Assembly: GCA_019096065.1 (NCBI GenBank)
Contig: JAGUCH010000003.1
Span: 6,696,001-6,760,000 of the forward strand
Reading direction: 5' to 3'
DNA from: Paracyclopina nana
Taxonomy: Eukaryota > Arthropoda > Copepoda > Cyclopoida > Cyclopettidae
DNA: 64,000 nt
Below the pieces are notes generated by a model. The model was not told the origin of the DNA. It worked only from the letters and a program-made list of their open reading frames with translations, and did not search any database. This document shows, in pieces, positions 23,061 through 36,100 of this stretch. The position numbers and the translations under genes are program-made. Every line of letters starts with the position of its first letter. Position 1 is the stretch's first letter.

Positions 23061-23114
23061 CCCCCCTTCCCCCCTTCCCCCTTCCCCCTTCCCCCTTTCC
23101 CCCTTCCCCCTCCC
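23061..23114 (+). repeat. (CCCCCTT)n tract
   Basis: Seven runs of five or six Cs separated by two or three Ts, ending in CCC. The minus strand is seven G5-6 runs with AA/AAA spacers, a pattern with strong G-quadruplex potential; the plus strand has i-motif potential. Confidence 0.9.
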
Positions 23115-23201
23115 TCTATAAAGTTGTAATATTAGTTGTAGTGGGTGGTTTGAGCTTAAGCTGCCAATGATAGAGAATTGAATGACTTCATATCTGATGA
23201 T

Positions 23202-23611
23202 CTAACTAACTCAAAAAACTAAAGAACGGCGGACAAAAAAAACTGAGAAATGTTTTGAAATCACTCATACTACGTCTGGTACTTTTTCAAAACAGTTCTA
23301 TGAATTTAAGGCGTATGGATTAGGGAAAATTAAGATTGCTTGCATGCATTAACATGTTGATGTCTTTTCAGAAAGTTTTAAAAACGTACACAGAAAATCT
23401 ATTTTGAATGATAAAATCATAATAAAGAAAAGCTTCAGGGATACTGATACAAAAATCCAGCGAAAGTGTGCACATGAGAGTTCAGGCAGAAAAAGTCGAA
23501 TAAACAATTATTTGAATTTTACCACCTTTAATGGTTAGGTTGTGTGAATCAAAGTACCAAGCAGGTTTTGTGATTGTTGTCCGCCGCTCTTTAGTTTTTT
23601 GAGTTAGATAG
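23202..23611. mobile_element. MITE with CTAACTAACTC ends, 410 bp
   Basis: The left end CTAACTAACTCAAAAAAC and right end GTTTTTTGAGTTAGATAG are inverted copies; the match runs on through AAAGAACGGCGGACAA to about 35 nt. GATGAT flanks both sides (23196-23201, 23612-23617), and the match is GATGATCT if the first two bases of the left end are counted. This fits a target duplication of 6-8 bp (hAT-like if 8). No coding capacity. Confidence 0.65.
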
Positions 23612-24954
23612 GATGATCTCACAGTGCATAAACTGTTGAGAATTAATAGTGTTGCTTGATCAGAGATACTTTCTTATTTCAACTAGAGGCATTTTTCTAA
23701 AACTTTTTTTAGTTAAATTAGTCTTGTCACACTCACAAATTACCTTGAATCCATGATATGCCAAATGGCAAAAAAGAGGGAATATTCAGTTTTGAAGTAA
23801 ATTGCCTGATCAAGTTGAAGATCTTTTTACCTGATAATTACAGCAAGGATCATTTTTGAATTGTCAAATGTTCTTATGCTTCCAAAAACATCATAGCTGT
23901 GACAGGTAATTTATTTCGGTACGTACATGGACTCATAGGACTCAAAAATGCTAAGTGTCTCTAAGTTTTTCTCAGCAAGCACTACACTCTCTTCATGGTT
24001 TAACTCAATACTATAGGAAACAGTAAACATATCTAGCCTAGCAACTACTTAAGTTTTTGGATGTCTTTCTGCTGCCTAAGTTAGGAGGTACGCTAGTATT
24101 AAGCTAATTTTTTTCATGATTATATTTGCAAGGTAGGATTTTGGCTTGCTCCACTTGTTTCGAGGCATTAGATGGATACACTTAATTATGATTTGACCAT
24201 ATTTGGAGCCTTACATTGCATTGCCTGAAATTCCAATTTTTTGTGAAATTCGGGTAAGCCAAAGCACCATTGAAAAGTGCTTCCGGAATTGATTTGCTCA
24301 ATAAAAGTGAATGTATTGTTCGATGAATTTGGCTACTTTTGGCCTGATATTAAAGTACATGTCTTGAAACACTAATAAGGCACAGGTCAAGTACGCTCAC
24401 GCATCCTGACATCACTACAGCAAAACTGACGACCAAAAATATCGCTTCCCCTTTCCTATAAGAGAAAAGACATGGATCAACACATGCAGGTGAGCATCAT
24501 GTGATGGGCTAAATCGGATAGTAACCAATTACATAATTACTCAGCCTCAATAAAAGTTGATTAAGTCAAAGAGGCCTTCGTAGAATTTTATGCGGACATG
24601 TACATCTCAGTTTGATTTAATGTTCTCTCTCTCTCTTATAGTATTGAGTTGAACTATCTCCTTATATTGCCCTGAACAAACGCATTACATTTTTTATATG
24701 ATGAAAAGCAATATTCGCATGTATAATTCAGTTTACCAACTTGACTCAGATTATTTAACTACACATATACCGTCTGACCATTCAAAATTGGACTGTGTGG
24801 GAATCAAAAGTTTGTGTTATGAATTCGTGAATTTTGAGGCTTAATGGGTATCATTGGAAAGCTTGAATCTTTGGACATCCTTTTTCTTTTCTGGCAAAAT
24901 GAAAATTTTATTATGAATTCCATGTGACAGCAAAAAATAAATGATTTATTTAAG

Positions 24955-25165
24955 TTTATTTGACCTCTTCTGCCAGAACTCTCATGTGTACACTTCGGCT
25001 GGATTTTTGTGTCAGTTTCCCTGAAGCTTCTCTTAATTATGGTTTTATCATTCAAAATAGATTTTCTGTGTATGTTTTAAGACATCAAAATGCTTTTGCA
25101 TGCAAGCAATCTTAATTTTCCCTAATCCATACGCCTTAAATTCATAGAACTGTTTTAATAAAGTA
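24955..25165 (-). repeat. Inverted partial copy of the 23.2-23.6 kb MITE interior
   Basis: Reads as the diverged reverse complement of about 23290-23500; shared blocks include AATTTAAGGCGTATGGATTA and the segment around AATCTATTTTGAATGATAAA. The terminal CTAACTAACTC is absent, so it is a truncated or independent insertion. Confidence 0.6.
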
Positions 25166-26437
25166 GCAGATGTAGTAAGAGCCAGGGCAATTAATAGAGA
25201 GGGTGCGCCGCTCTGCTTGCTCAGTTTTGCTGAAATAGACTAAATTCACAACTTTCTTTCCTATCCTGCCATTTGGCGGTGGGCAGGCACATGCTAGCAG
25301 AGATGCTGCCATTGAACAAATGATTCTTCAAAATTCATCGATTTGCACTATAAGCACATATTTCTAGCCTGTACAGGTACAGATCTTAGTTTTTTTCTCA
25401 CCCACACAACTCATTCTTGCTGTGAAAAATAAAAAAAATCATTTAAAAAATGATCCATATCTGCTTTCCCACTCCCACTTTTTCTTCTCCCCTCTCTCAC
25501 TTTTTATAGTGTAGCCAGATAAAACCGAAAATAGTCATAAAGTTTACAGAAAAGCCAATTTTTGGAATAAATATTTGCAAAATTGCTACTTTAAGGTTTG
25601 CGTTTTCCCAGTTTTTCCATGCCGGTACAACAACTATAGCATGGCAATCATGATTACCAGAAAATTTTGTTTCCTCAACTTATTACAAGCAATGGCTTAT
25701 TTGCTGAAAAATTGGCCATTTTTATTCAATCCACACCAGATGAACTTTTTTGTTTTGAACTCACACATAGCAGAGCTACAAAAAGTAAGGCTATTTCTTC
25801 TGATTTGATCCATCATGCTCAGGTCTGGATATGATGTGACTCATGATCCAAAATTCCTTGACTTTCATGAATCTTACTCAAAATGGTACCAATGTAATCC
25901 TTGAATCAATTGTGCTGTTACAAGCTCAAAATGAGCACTTTCTTTGCCATTTTGTTCCCAACAATTCCAAAAAACGTTTTGTTTACTTTTAGTCAGAAGC
26001 GCTATTTTTTCGCAATTGCTACGCGCGCTTACACACACGAGAATTTTGTTGATAACAGTGTTTTAGATGTGGTTTCTTTAAGTCGAGTTATTCATAGCAA
26101 TTGGCTTTTTTTCGAACAAAAAGTCTATTGTTGTCAAAAACCATACAGATAACTCAGACAAGACTGCACATCAATTTGAGTGGGAAATTCAAGTAAGAAA
26201 ACAAATTTTTTAGAGCTCATATTTTCAATTCTAGAATTGTAATCGAAGTTTTTTTAGATCCATTCACCATTTTGAGGGACAGAAGAAGAAAAAGCGTGGA
26301 CATTTTCTTGCTTAAGGCAAGATATAAGGCTACATTTAAGTGGCCCAACACATACGCTCGTTTTTTAGTCAGTACTTGTTGTTGTTAGTCAAACTGAGAT
26401 TATTATACTCTATACTCAATTTACTGCTCTGGTAAGA

Positions 26438-26502
26438 GCGATTTCACAACATTCCTCAGTTTTTTGTTGTCCGCCGTTCTTTAGTTTTTCGAGTTAGTTA
26501 GT
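26438..26502. repeat. Isolated right-hand TIR of the CTAACTAACTC family
   Basis: About 65 nt matching, as reverse complement, the left end of the MITE at 23202, from AGAGCGATTTCACAACATTC through TTGTCCGCCG to GAGTTAGTTAG. With the left TIR at 23202 it could also bound a 3.3-kb composite element. No transposase was seen between them. Confidence 0.55.
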
Positions 26503-27176
26503 CCAGGCTGCATCTGCATTTCGGTCGCAAATTCAGTGACTTCACTAATGAGGCAATTATCGACAAATTTTGAAAGAAAACAAAGCTACGAATCCATCTC
26601 AGACGCCACGTTGAGCTTGGTCCATGACGTGATTATGACCCCTAGCTGTCAGCCTTATTCAAAAGGTATAGAGGGCGCTTCAGAGATCCCGCGTGGAGTG
26701 CCATCTAACGTTGGAAATTTTCGGGTGCGAATATGTGGATCGATAAGTAAGCCGGCGTGTGTACAACTGGCATGAGTGCACACTGGGCCGTGGTGCGTTC
26801 AAAAGTGGACACTCGGAATGAGGCGCTCAGCATTAGGACTGTGTCATTGTCTGACGAGTTTCGGCTTTGCCTGGCAAAAAAATGTGCTTCTTTTTTACGA
26901 GCTCTGGCTCCCCACGGTGCTTGGTGATGTCAGAGGAGAGCGCGCTTTCTTTCTTTTCTTCCTGGAGAAGCAATAGCAGCAATAGCAGCCGCAGCTTGGA
27001 TCTAGCCGGCTGACAACGCCAGTGCCGGGCTCAGTCACTGTCCACACCAGGCTACGCTCGCATACCTTATTAAAAGGGGCCCACACTGTGCTCACACGCG
27101 CAAAAAAGCACCATGGCCCAGTCGCATCATCGTGCTAGTCACTCGTAGTGCCATACGAATGAAAGCGTAACTCATC

Positions 27177-30100
27177 ATGCCAGTTCCGGTGGAACGCGGC
27201 CAGGGTAAGCCCCGAGTTTTTTTTGGGCATGAGTGCAACATCGTCGCGATCCCTGGAGCGCTTTTACGCGAATTTTCCACTGAAGCATCTCATGGCTAAA
27301 TAAGTAGCGAATTGCCATGGCTGTAGCGCGTATCGATCCTTGTACTGATACATGGGGTGCTGCTGCAGCTTTTCCTTCCATTGGCAAATGTGCGTTCCAT
27401 TAACGACAGCTGATACTGCTTACCACGGCCCATTGCTAACTAACTCGGATGAGCTGCGGGTTGCGTTACATATCTCATCAGCATGGCTAACTTGTCACTT
27501 CATGCAGCGCTTATTTTTCTTCGCAAGACTTACTTTTGTGGGGCTCAATACAAAAAGAGCGTGTGCGCATTTACAACCGTAATCTGTGTTTCAGGCTCCA
27601 AGCCCGAGGACGGGGTGCCGGACATGACAGTGATCTCGAACATTGACGAGCATGGCATCAATCAAAACTTGCGAGCTCGATACGACCGTGATTCGATTTA
27701 CGTGAGTCATCCATTTTTCTTAGGACTTAAGAAACTGGCATAGCGGATGCAATTTTTGTGCCTTTTTTCCGATTTCAACATCTTACTAAGAATTTTCAAA
27801 ATATGAAATCAGGATTTCACTTTTGCATAGTGGCTAATGAAAAATTATGGCGTGGCATCCTCAATTGACGCTTCTAACTTTTATGGAGGTTTTTTCCACG
27901 GAAAAAGGAGTGAGCCTCGTTTCAGCCAAATAAGTCTCTAGTGCTTCATTGCATTTCGACCAGATGTTATTCTAATAAGTGAGCTGGCCTCGCGTTATTA
28001 TTGATGACAGCACTGTGCTTCTGCTGGATTTTGGCCCAACAAAGAAAGTAAGGCGTGTGAGAGGGATGAGTAATAGATGTCAAATGAGCTAGGAAAGTCT
28101 CTTCTCTCTGGACCGCATCAATTTTGGGCGTGGGCGATTTTCGGCGCAAACCCTTTGCAAACAGAGCATTCCGTAGGTCATGTTTTATGAACATGAATGG
28201 GCTGCCTTAATAGACCCAACCTACAGCTAAATCATGCCGAAAAATCTCGGCAAAAGCGTCCGACAACTTCCCTCGGCTGTTCATCATTCCATCTGTGATT
28301 GGATTGGACTGCTGCAACTCGTGATAACCCGAGAAGACAGAAGCAGCTTTAGTAAATCTGATGAGCGAACACGTTCTTATCTAGCCATTATTTAGGGCTG
28401 CAGTGTTAATCATCCGTCAAAAGTGTATGCAGGATTTCTACAGAAAGTGTGAAAGGTGTCTTAGTTAAACCGACCCAGCAGTGTCTTTTTTGCAGCGTAC
28501 AGTTTACGGGGCATTCAACTTCTTCACGTTTCTTTTTCAGACCTACACTGGAACCATTCTGGTTGCCGTGAATCCCTACAAAGAGCTTCCCATTTACGAT
28601 ACGGTAAGAAATGTGCTATTCCGTGTTGTGTATTTAGTATGCTATTTGTAAGTACACGAAAGGCACTTCCCCTTGTCTCTGGTGGCAAGTAAATATAAGG
28701 TCAACTCCGTCGAGTCCCAAGTTGCTGTGGTAATCTTTGTCTAGCCAAAAACCTCCCCATGCTTCCAACTTTTTGAGAGAGGGAGACGAAATCGATGAAA
28801 TAATCCCTTAGTGTTGCTTTACTTTTTGGCGACATTCAGTCAAGCTTGACAATGGCAGGACTCTTTAGATCCTACTCAATTACTCAAGCAAAATTGCTTC
28901 TGGCATATCCTCTCCCCAGACAAACTTAGCATGCAAAAGATCTTCTCAACAGCAGAGCAAATGTTATCTATATTGTAGAAATAGGTCAAATAATTGAGCA
29001 GAAGCATACTGTTTGCGAACGTTTCGCCATTTTGTTCTTTCGACTGCACTTCCATTATTGGTTATCCAGTAAAAAGTGGAGCGAGTTCTTTAAATACGAG
29101 AAGCGCTTGAAATGTAAGTAGCTGTGTGGTGGGGAAATCTAATTTCAACTGACTCAATTGCTATCAGCGAATTATGTTTGACGCGTTGAAAAGTGGCTGT
29201 AAAAAAAGTTTTATTGCAAATATTTGCTCATAGCAGCTTGCAGTTGATAAAAGGACAAAGCTTATAAATTGTTTAGAGCGACTCCACCCTTAGAGGTAAA
29301 AAGGAACTTTTTTGCAGCAATCGCAACAGTGGAGCTGCTCACGATGCATTTTCTACTAAGCATGCACATATCGTATTTTTTGCTGGAAGTCTAAAAAGGA
29401 TGGAAGATCTTGATACTCGAAGAGTCACTTTTTTCCATTTCGGCTATGGTGGCTCGACTGGATAAAATAAAACCTGAATGAAACTCTTGACCTACATTTT
29501 TCATAAAGTGCATTACATGCTCGTGAATGGTAAATTGGCTACATTCGCCGCAATAAGTGATTGTACTGGTTTGTATAAAAGCTGTTGGACCATTTATGAT
29601 TTGATGGGTTTCATCAATTAAGCAAAAAGCCCCAGATCACGCAGGGGTATTTTTTCTGCCTTTCTCAACTCTCATATTTCAACCAACCAGCAGTTTTGTA
29701 CGCAAACTTTCACAGCGAACGCAGCCAGGGCAGCATGGATGAATCATGGCTCATCTGCGATCAATAGTTGCTTTTTTATGGTGACAATTAACTAGGATCT
29801 AAAAGGGGGCATCGCACACTCATTAATCAGTAGATGTGGGTTATTGGCTACACTTTTTTAGGACGACTCTCTTGCTTAATGCTTTTGGCATCTAGAGCCT
29901 TTTTAGTCTAGCCTTTTTTGTGTGTATTTGCTGATAACATCTCGCTTTTTTGCAGACATGCGTGTTTGGCTACCATGGTCAAAAGCTGGGCGTCCTACCA
30001 CCCCATGTGTTCGCCTTAGCAGAGGCTTCCTACAAATGTCTTCAAACCGAAAGCGTGAACCAAAGTATGGTGATTTCGGGAGAGTCAGGGGCAGGAAAAA

Positions 30101-33100
30101 CCGAAAACACCAAGTTCATTTTGGTAAGTGTCGTCGATACATCAGCATTTATTATTTATATTGGTCATTATGGCTGGCAGTCTCGGTAAGAAATTGATTT
30201 ATGGTCTATAAACGAGAGCTAAAGTTTCTTTGCACAATCCGCGAGAAAAACTCTTCTTTGGCTGTCATGGCATTTTTTATTGATTGAAACAATCGGATCT
30301 GAGTTGTGGCGTGGGTGTGGCCACTTTATATTGTGTGCCATAGCTTTTATTGTCGAGCTTAATATTGCCGTTAAAGTGTGGCTTTTATTGGTTAGTAATG
30401 ATGGCCTGAGCTTGATTTGCCACAAATTCCAATATTTTTTTTTTGCAGGAGTACCTATGCTCGGTCACTGCCAATATCTCAACATGGGTGCAACAACAAA
30501 TTTTGGAAGCCAATACCATTTTAGAGGCATTTGGTAAGTGTTGCAAAAAGTGCTATTACAAAAGACAACATGCGACGGGGCGAGACCTACGAGGAAGTTG
30601 CTGTAGCAGCTTTTTGTGCAAAACTAGAAACAGCTGAGTCTGAGGCGGAACCGAGACTTTCAGGGAAATGGCAGCTCCTGCTTTCTAACCGCGTTGAGTT
30701 GCGTTGTTGAGGCAGCCGAGGAGGCCAAAAAAGGAGTTGTAGTGCTAGCTTTCCTTTTACCATCCTACTATGTAGTACTCCGGCTAAGATGCTTCTTTGC
30801 TATTTCGAGACTACGCCCAGGTCCGCTTGCAGATATGTTGTTCACCTGCAGATTTAATTTCCACGGAGCCAACTTTCTTTCCTGGCGAAAAAATGAAAAT
30901 GCTGTGAGCGAGGGTCTTTCATTGTGCTCTTGGAACGTGCTTTCACCATGACCTCGAAATTGTTGGCCTCTTAAAGCAACGTAATATTAAGGGGAACTTC
31001 ATACTCTCTCACTTCTTGGGGGGGCAGCCTTAATAGGATGTCCTACAAAAAGCGAGAGGAAAACTACTACGGCTTTCTTCAAAGCCTCCGAAGCAAATTG
31101 CTAAGTTCGCTGGGGCATACAATTTTAGTTTTATTGCATTTCCAATCTGATCGCAGTGGGCGTGGTAATGCATTATTTGGGTCCCCAGGGTGAACGATGG
31201 GAAAGCTGCACTCGGAAGTGGCAGCATCAATAGTGAACCAACTGTTAGTTGGTGCTTTAAGAGCCTTGATCACGGACTTGATGATGCAAACGGGACTGTC
31301 GATGGCCTTGGCAAGTGATAGCTGAAGCTTTTGTCCGAGCCCAATACAACTATCAAAAGATTGCTCATTGGGCGTTTTTTGTAGCAGCCACACATGCTGT
31401 TGCAAGAATTGTTGTTGTTACTCCGCCAAGGAGACTCAAGCAATAAAGCCCTTTTGAAATTGTTTTGCCATCGTAACTTCAACGTTGCCAACTTTTTAAA
31501 AAGCAATTTTTAAGCTGTTTTCAAGTCTAATGTTTTCGTCTCAAAATTTTAATTGAAAGCTCTTTGTTGCAGGCAACGCCAAAACTATTCGAAACGACAA
31601 CTCCTCCCGTTTTGGAAGATTCATGCAGGTCTGTTTCGACTCCAAGTTCAAGATCAAGGGATGCGTGATTCAAGACTACCTTTTGGAGCAATCACGTATC
31701 ACGACTCAATCCGCTCAGGAGAGAAACTATCACATATTTTATCAGCTCACTGCTGCTGCTCAGGTAATTCAATTATTTGCCGTTGTCGGACGTGATCTAA
31801 TTAAAACTTTTTAAATCCTCCAGAGGGATCCAGAATTGGCAGATCGATTCATGCTCAAAAGCGGAGAAAGTTACAATTACCTCAACCAGTCTGGATGCAT
31901 AAAATTGGATGGAGTTGACGACGCTGATAAATTTGACTCATTGAGGCTGGCCTTTGAGGTCGTCCAGATTCCCCAAGAAATGATTGAGGGGATTTTGTCT
32001 GTCATGTCCTCAATCCTTTGGCTTGGAAACCTCATCTTTGAAGACACTGACCACGAAGACGCGACTTTGGCTAGTCAAGATTGTGAAATTATCGACACTA
32101 TCGCTAGACTCATGGGCTTGGAATTTGATGATTTTAAGCAAGTACTTCTGGTGAGGCAAATCAACATTCGAGGAAACGTCACTGAAATCCCGCTCAAATA
32201 CAACGAGGCTAAAGAAAACAGACATGCCATGGCAAAAGCCCTGTACTCTAGAACATTTGCTTGGCTGGTGAACCATATCAACAAGTGCACAAATCCTGGA
32301 AAAGACACCACAAATTTCATTGGTATTTTGGATATTTTTGGATTCGAGAACTTCCACCACAACTCTTTTGAGCAACTCTGCATCAACTATACCAACGAAA
32401 AGCTGCACAAATTCTTCAACCACTACGTATTTGCCTTGGAGCAAGAAACTGTAAGAAAGTTGCACATAGCAGGCGTAAAGCTTCCTATTTACCTTTCTGT
32501 TTTTGTTCCCAGTATCGTCAGGAGGAGATCCAATTTTCTCACATCACTTTTACTGACAACACGAGCTGCCTTGAGATGATAGAGAAACCACCTCGATGTA
32601 TTTTAAAGCTGCTGGCAGAGCAATGCCATATGCCTGGGGTATGTATTGTGCTGTGCCTACTGGCATAAGCATTCGTTCTTAAATACTTTCATAATTAGCT
32701 CTCTAAATCCAATTGTTGGAACATGCAATGAGCTTTGCTTGTCTCACTTCCATCACAGCATGGTGGTAAACGCTCTAAACTTGGTGAATTCGACAGCCCG
32801 TACCACTTACATTTTTTGAAACTTCTAGAGCACTGCGCTTATATGGAGCATAACTAGATAAATCAAATGCCGGCGCCCATTAATTACAACATATCCTATT
32901 AAGGATATTGAAATAAAGAGCTACTTAGGGTAGCAAGTAGTTTGAGGGATACATTCACTTGACGCTATGAGCTATGTGATACAAATTGTTGCAACTAGTA
33001 GAATAGAGTGTTGAAATCCACTCAATAGAATAAGCAGATAACTCATGATAAAAGGATTCCACTAAAGTATCATTGAAATAATTTTTTCTGCATTTTCATC

Positions 33101-36100
33101 GAATTTTAGGGTGCGTCTTCATACCAGCATTTTCTAAAAAAAAAATGAGCAGTCAAAGAGGCAGCAGTTTTTCAAATTCTTTATCATGTCGTGATGGTCG
33201 CCGGAAATTGATGTAGCCATCTTGAAAAAACCTTGAAAGACCTTTCAGAAAATAGTACAAGTTGGGGTGGCCGAGCTCATCTAGATATACGTATAAGGTT
33301 TGCGACCACCATACACATATGTGCCATTCACATAAAATAGTACGGCGTGTCTCACAATAAGCGGAGCATATTAACAATAGTATATAGGATTTCGGCGGGA
33401 TGCAACATTTAGGAATTGATCCAATGCGTATTATAACCAATATCCAATAATCCTTTTTTTCCAGGGATGCGACGCTGCATACCTGACCAATATCCACGCA
33501 GAGTTTGAAAGCCACCAGGACTACTTCAAAGGTGATGACCGCAGGAAGTGGGACAAAGAGTTTGGCATCAAGCATTATGCTGGAACTGTCATCTATACGG
33601 TTGATGGCTTTGTTGACAAAAACCGAGATACTCAACAGGATGTTTTCTTTGATGCCTTGGCCAAGTCCAAAAGCAAATTCATCATTGAGCTTTGTGACTA
33701 CAGAGATCTTTTGAGCAAGGTAGCTCAACTTGGCATGGAGAATGGCAACGGAGGCTCTGTCTCCAAGGGATCTGTGAGGCGAATGATGACCAATAAGGCT
33801 AAGCCTACGGTCAGTGATGCTTTTCGACTACAACTGCAAGTTCTCGTAGAGGTATTGCAGTCGACCAACCCCTGGTACGTGAGGTGCATTAAGCCCAATA
33901 TGACCAAGAGCGCCAACGACTTCGATTCCGACCTTGTGCTCGACCAGCTTCGCTACTTGGGAATGCTGGAAATCATTCGGATTAGAAAGCAGGGCTTCCC
34001 TATCCACTACCCATATGATGAATTTATGCTGCGCTACAAATGTTTTACCAAGTACAGAAGAATTCCGTCAGATGCAAAACAAGCAGCGAAGTGAGTAGTT
34101 TGAAAAAGCACTTTTTAAAGAACATTTCCGTTCTAAAAAGTTTTTGCTTTCTTACCAAACTTACCTGCATGACTTTCACGTAACTTGCTTTTTAATATTA
34201 GGGCCATTTCCTGTCAGTTGTGCTAGGCCTGAATTACTAAGTTTTCGGTTCTAAGCTAATTATGATTTTGGTTGTAGTCATTTGCCTTTTTGCTGTAGGT
34301 AAGGTTAGCGTGACTTTGAGGATTTGCTTCCATAGGGAATAATATATGTGGAACTGTCATGAATTATGCTCTTTGTTACAGAATGCTGATGCAGGCAGAA
34401 GGGCTGCCTACCTCTCAATGGCAAATGGGCAAAAACAAGCTCTTTTTGAGAGGTTGCGTACATGAACCCCTTGAGGATAAGCGTCTCTATATGCTCAATT
34501 TGGCAGCTACAAAAATCCAGAAGACCTGGAAAGGCCAGCGTCAACGAAAACATTACACCGAGATCAAAGGAGCAACCAGGAGAATTCAGCAGAGTTTTTT
34601 CGCGTGGAAATTGCGAATTCAATTTTTGCGGTACCGAAGAGCAGCAATAGTCATTCAAGCCCACCTTCGTGGAATGTTTGCTCGAGAGGTAGCTACGGCT
34701 TTACGCGAAGCCAAACGTGTTGAAGAGGAACGGAGGCGACAAGAAGCCCTCGATGAGGAGAGAAGGAAACGCGAGAGAGAACGGGAGCTTGAAGCAGCCG
34801 AAGCTTTGGATGATGATGAGGAAGGGTCTGAAAGGTACAAAATCATATTTTTCCCCTGAAAAAAAATATATTACTTAGTGTATCACGCATTTCAGGCATT
34901 ACTCATTTTCTGGATTGGCTGACATTGACCAAGGGTAAGAAACGAGGCTGAAGCTTTGGCCTTTTTTCTTTTGTGCTAATCTTTAATCTTGTATTATAGG
35001 GAAGCTGAAGATGAGCTCCACAAACTTTCTCAATTGGCTGGTCAGCTCAATCCTAAGCTGAATGAAACGTCATCTTCAGACCAAGTAGATTTGGACCAAC
35101 TTTTCAACTTCCTTTCCAAGGAGGTGCCTGACTCGATTCAGTCTGGCTCTCTACGATCCAGCTCGGTCACTGGAAGCAGCGAAACGCCCGAAAAGATATC
35201 CATCCTTGACGAAATCGACCGCCAAATGTCGGACCTCCAAAATGAAATTGACCGGTACAGCATGAGTGAGGCAGCCAAGGATGACGACGAGGATACCCCT
35301 CCTCCTCCCACGCCTCCAGATGAGCGAGAACAGTCTCCGCCCCCATTGCCACCCCCAGTCGTCAGTGGAACCCCTCCCACATGCTCTACCACGATGCATT
35401 TGGCCAAACCATCTCTTCCCGAACCTGAAGGCCCGCCACCTCCACCACCAGTTCAAAATGGCTACGCCTTCAACACACCCCATATTTCTCAGGAAGTCCG
35501 GAATCCTCTGCAGCAGCTGAAAGTCAGCAAGCCAAAGGAGCCCATCTATGAGTCAATCAAGCCACGACCCGAACCTCTTGGGGGATGTGGAGACGAGTGT
35601 GGCCAGGAGTATGGTTTCTTGCCCAACAATGGCCAGGAAAATTCTGCCCAGGACGGCATCTACAACAATCGACAACAGCTTATCGGGAACGGCCACCCAG
35701 ATCGCGAGGCTCGTCGGGTTCTTCGGGTTCGGCGTGAACTGGAGCGGATTCAAGAGGCCGCAGAAGAAGACAAGGAAGAGGAGCATTTCAGCCTGATCGA
35801 GTTTGCCGAGAACTACTTCAACGACCACGAGAAGTCACCCCAAGGCACAATAGTGGGCACCCTCAAGAGGTCAAAAACAATAGAGATGCTCACAAAATCT
35901 GACATGATATCGTTTTATAAGGGCAATTCAATTCCCAATTCACACATACACATGTTCGATCCGGAGAACGTCAACATCGCGTGCATCATCTTCAAGGATC
36001 TCACAAAGTATGCAAAGGGCGAGAATGAATCGACTGAAGTGGCCACCATTCAATCCATTATAAGATACGGCCTTGAGCGCGAAGAGCTCCGTGACGAAAT

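Larger units (their letters stand above)
22569..27176. other. Intergenic repeat cluster upstream of myosin
   Basis: A gene-free stretch of 4.6 kb. It contains a cytosine-rich tract, a 410-bp MITE, a partial inverted copy of its interior and a further isolated TIR, each listed separately. Shorter inverted matches also occur, for example GGCAATATAAGGAGA near 22892 against its complement near 24658. The last kilobase (about 26.5-27.17 kb) is more GC-rich and should contain the myosin promoter and leader; no TATA box was identified. Confidence 0.6.
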
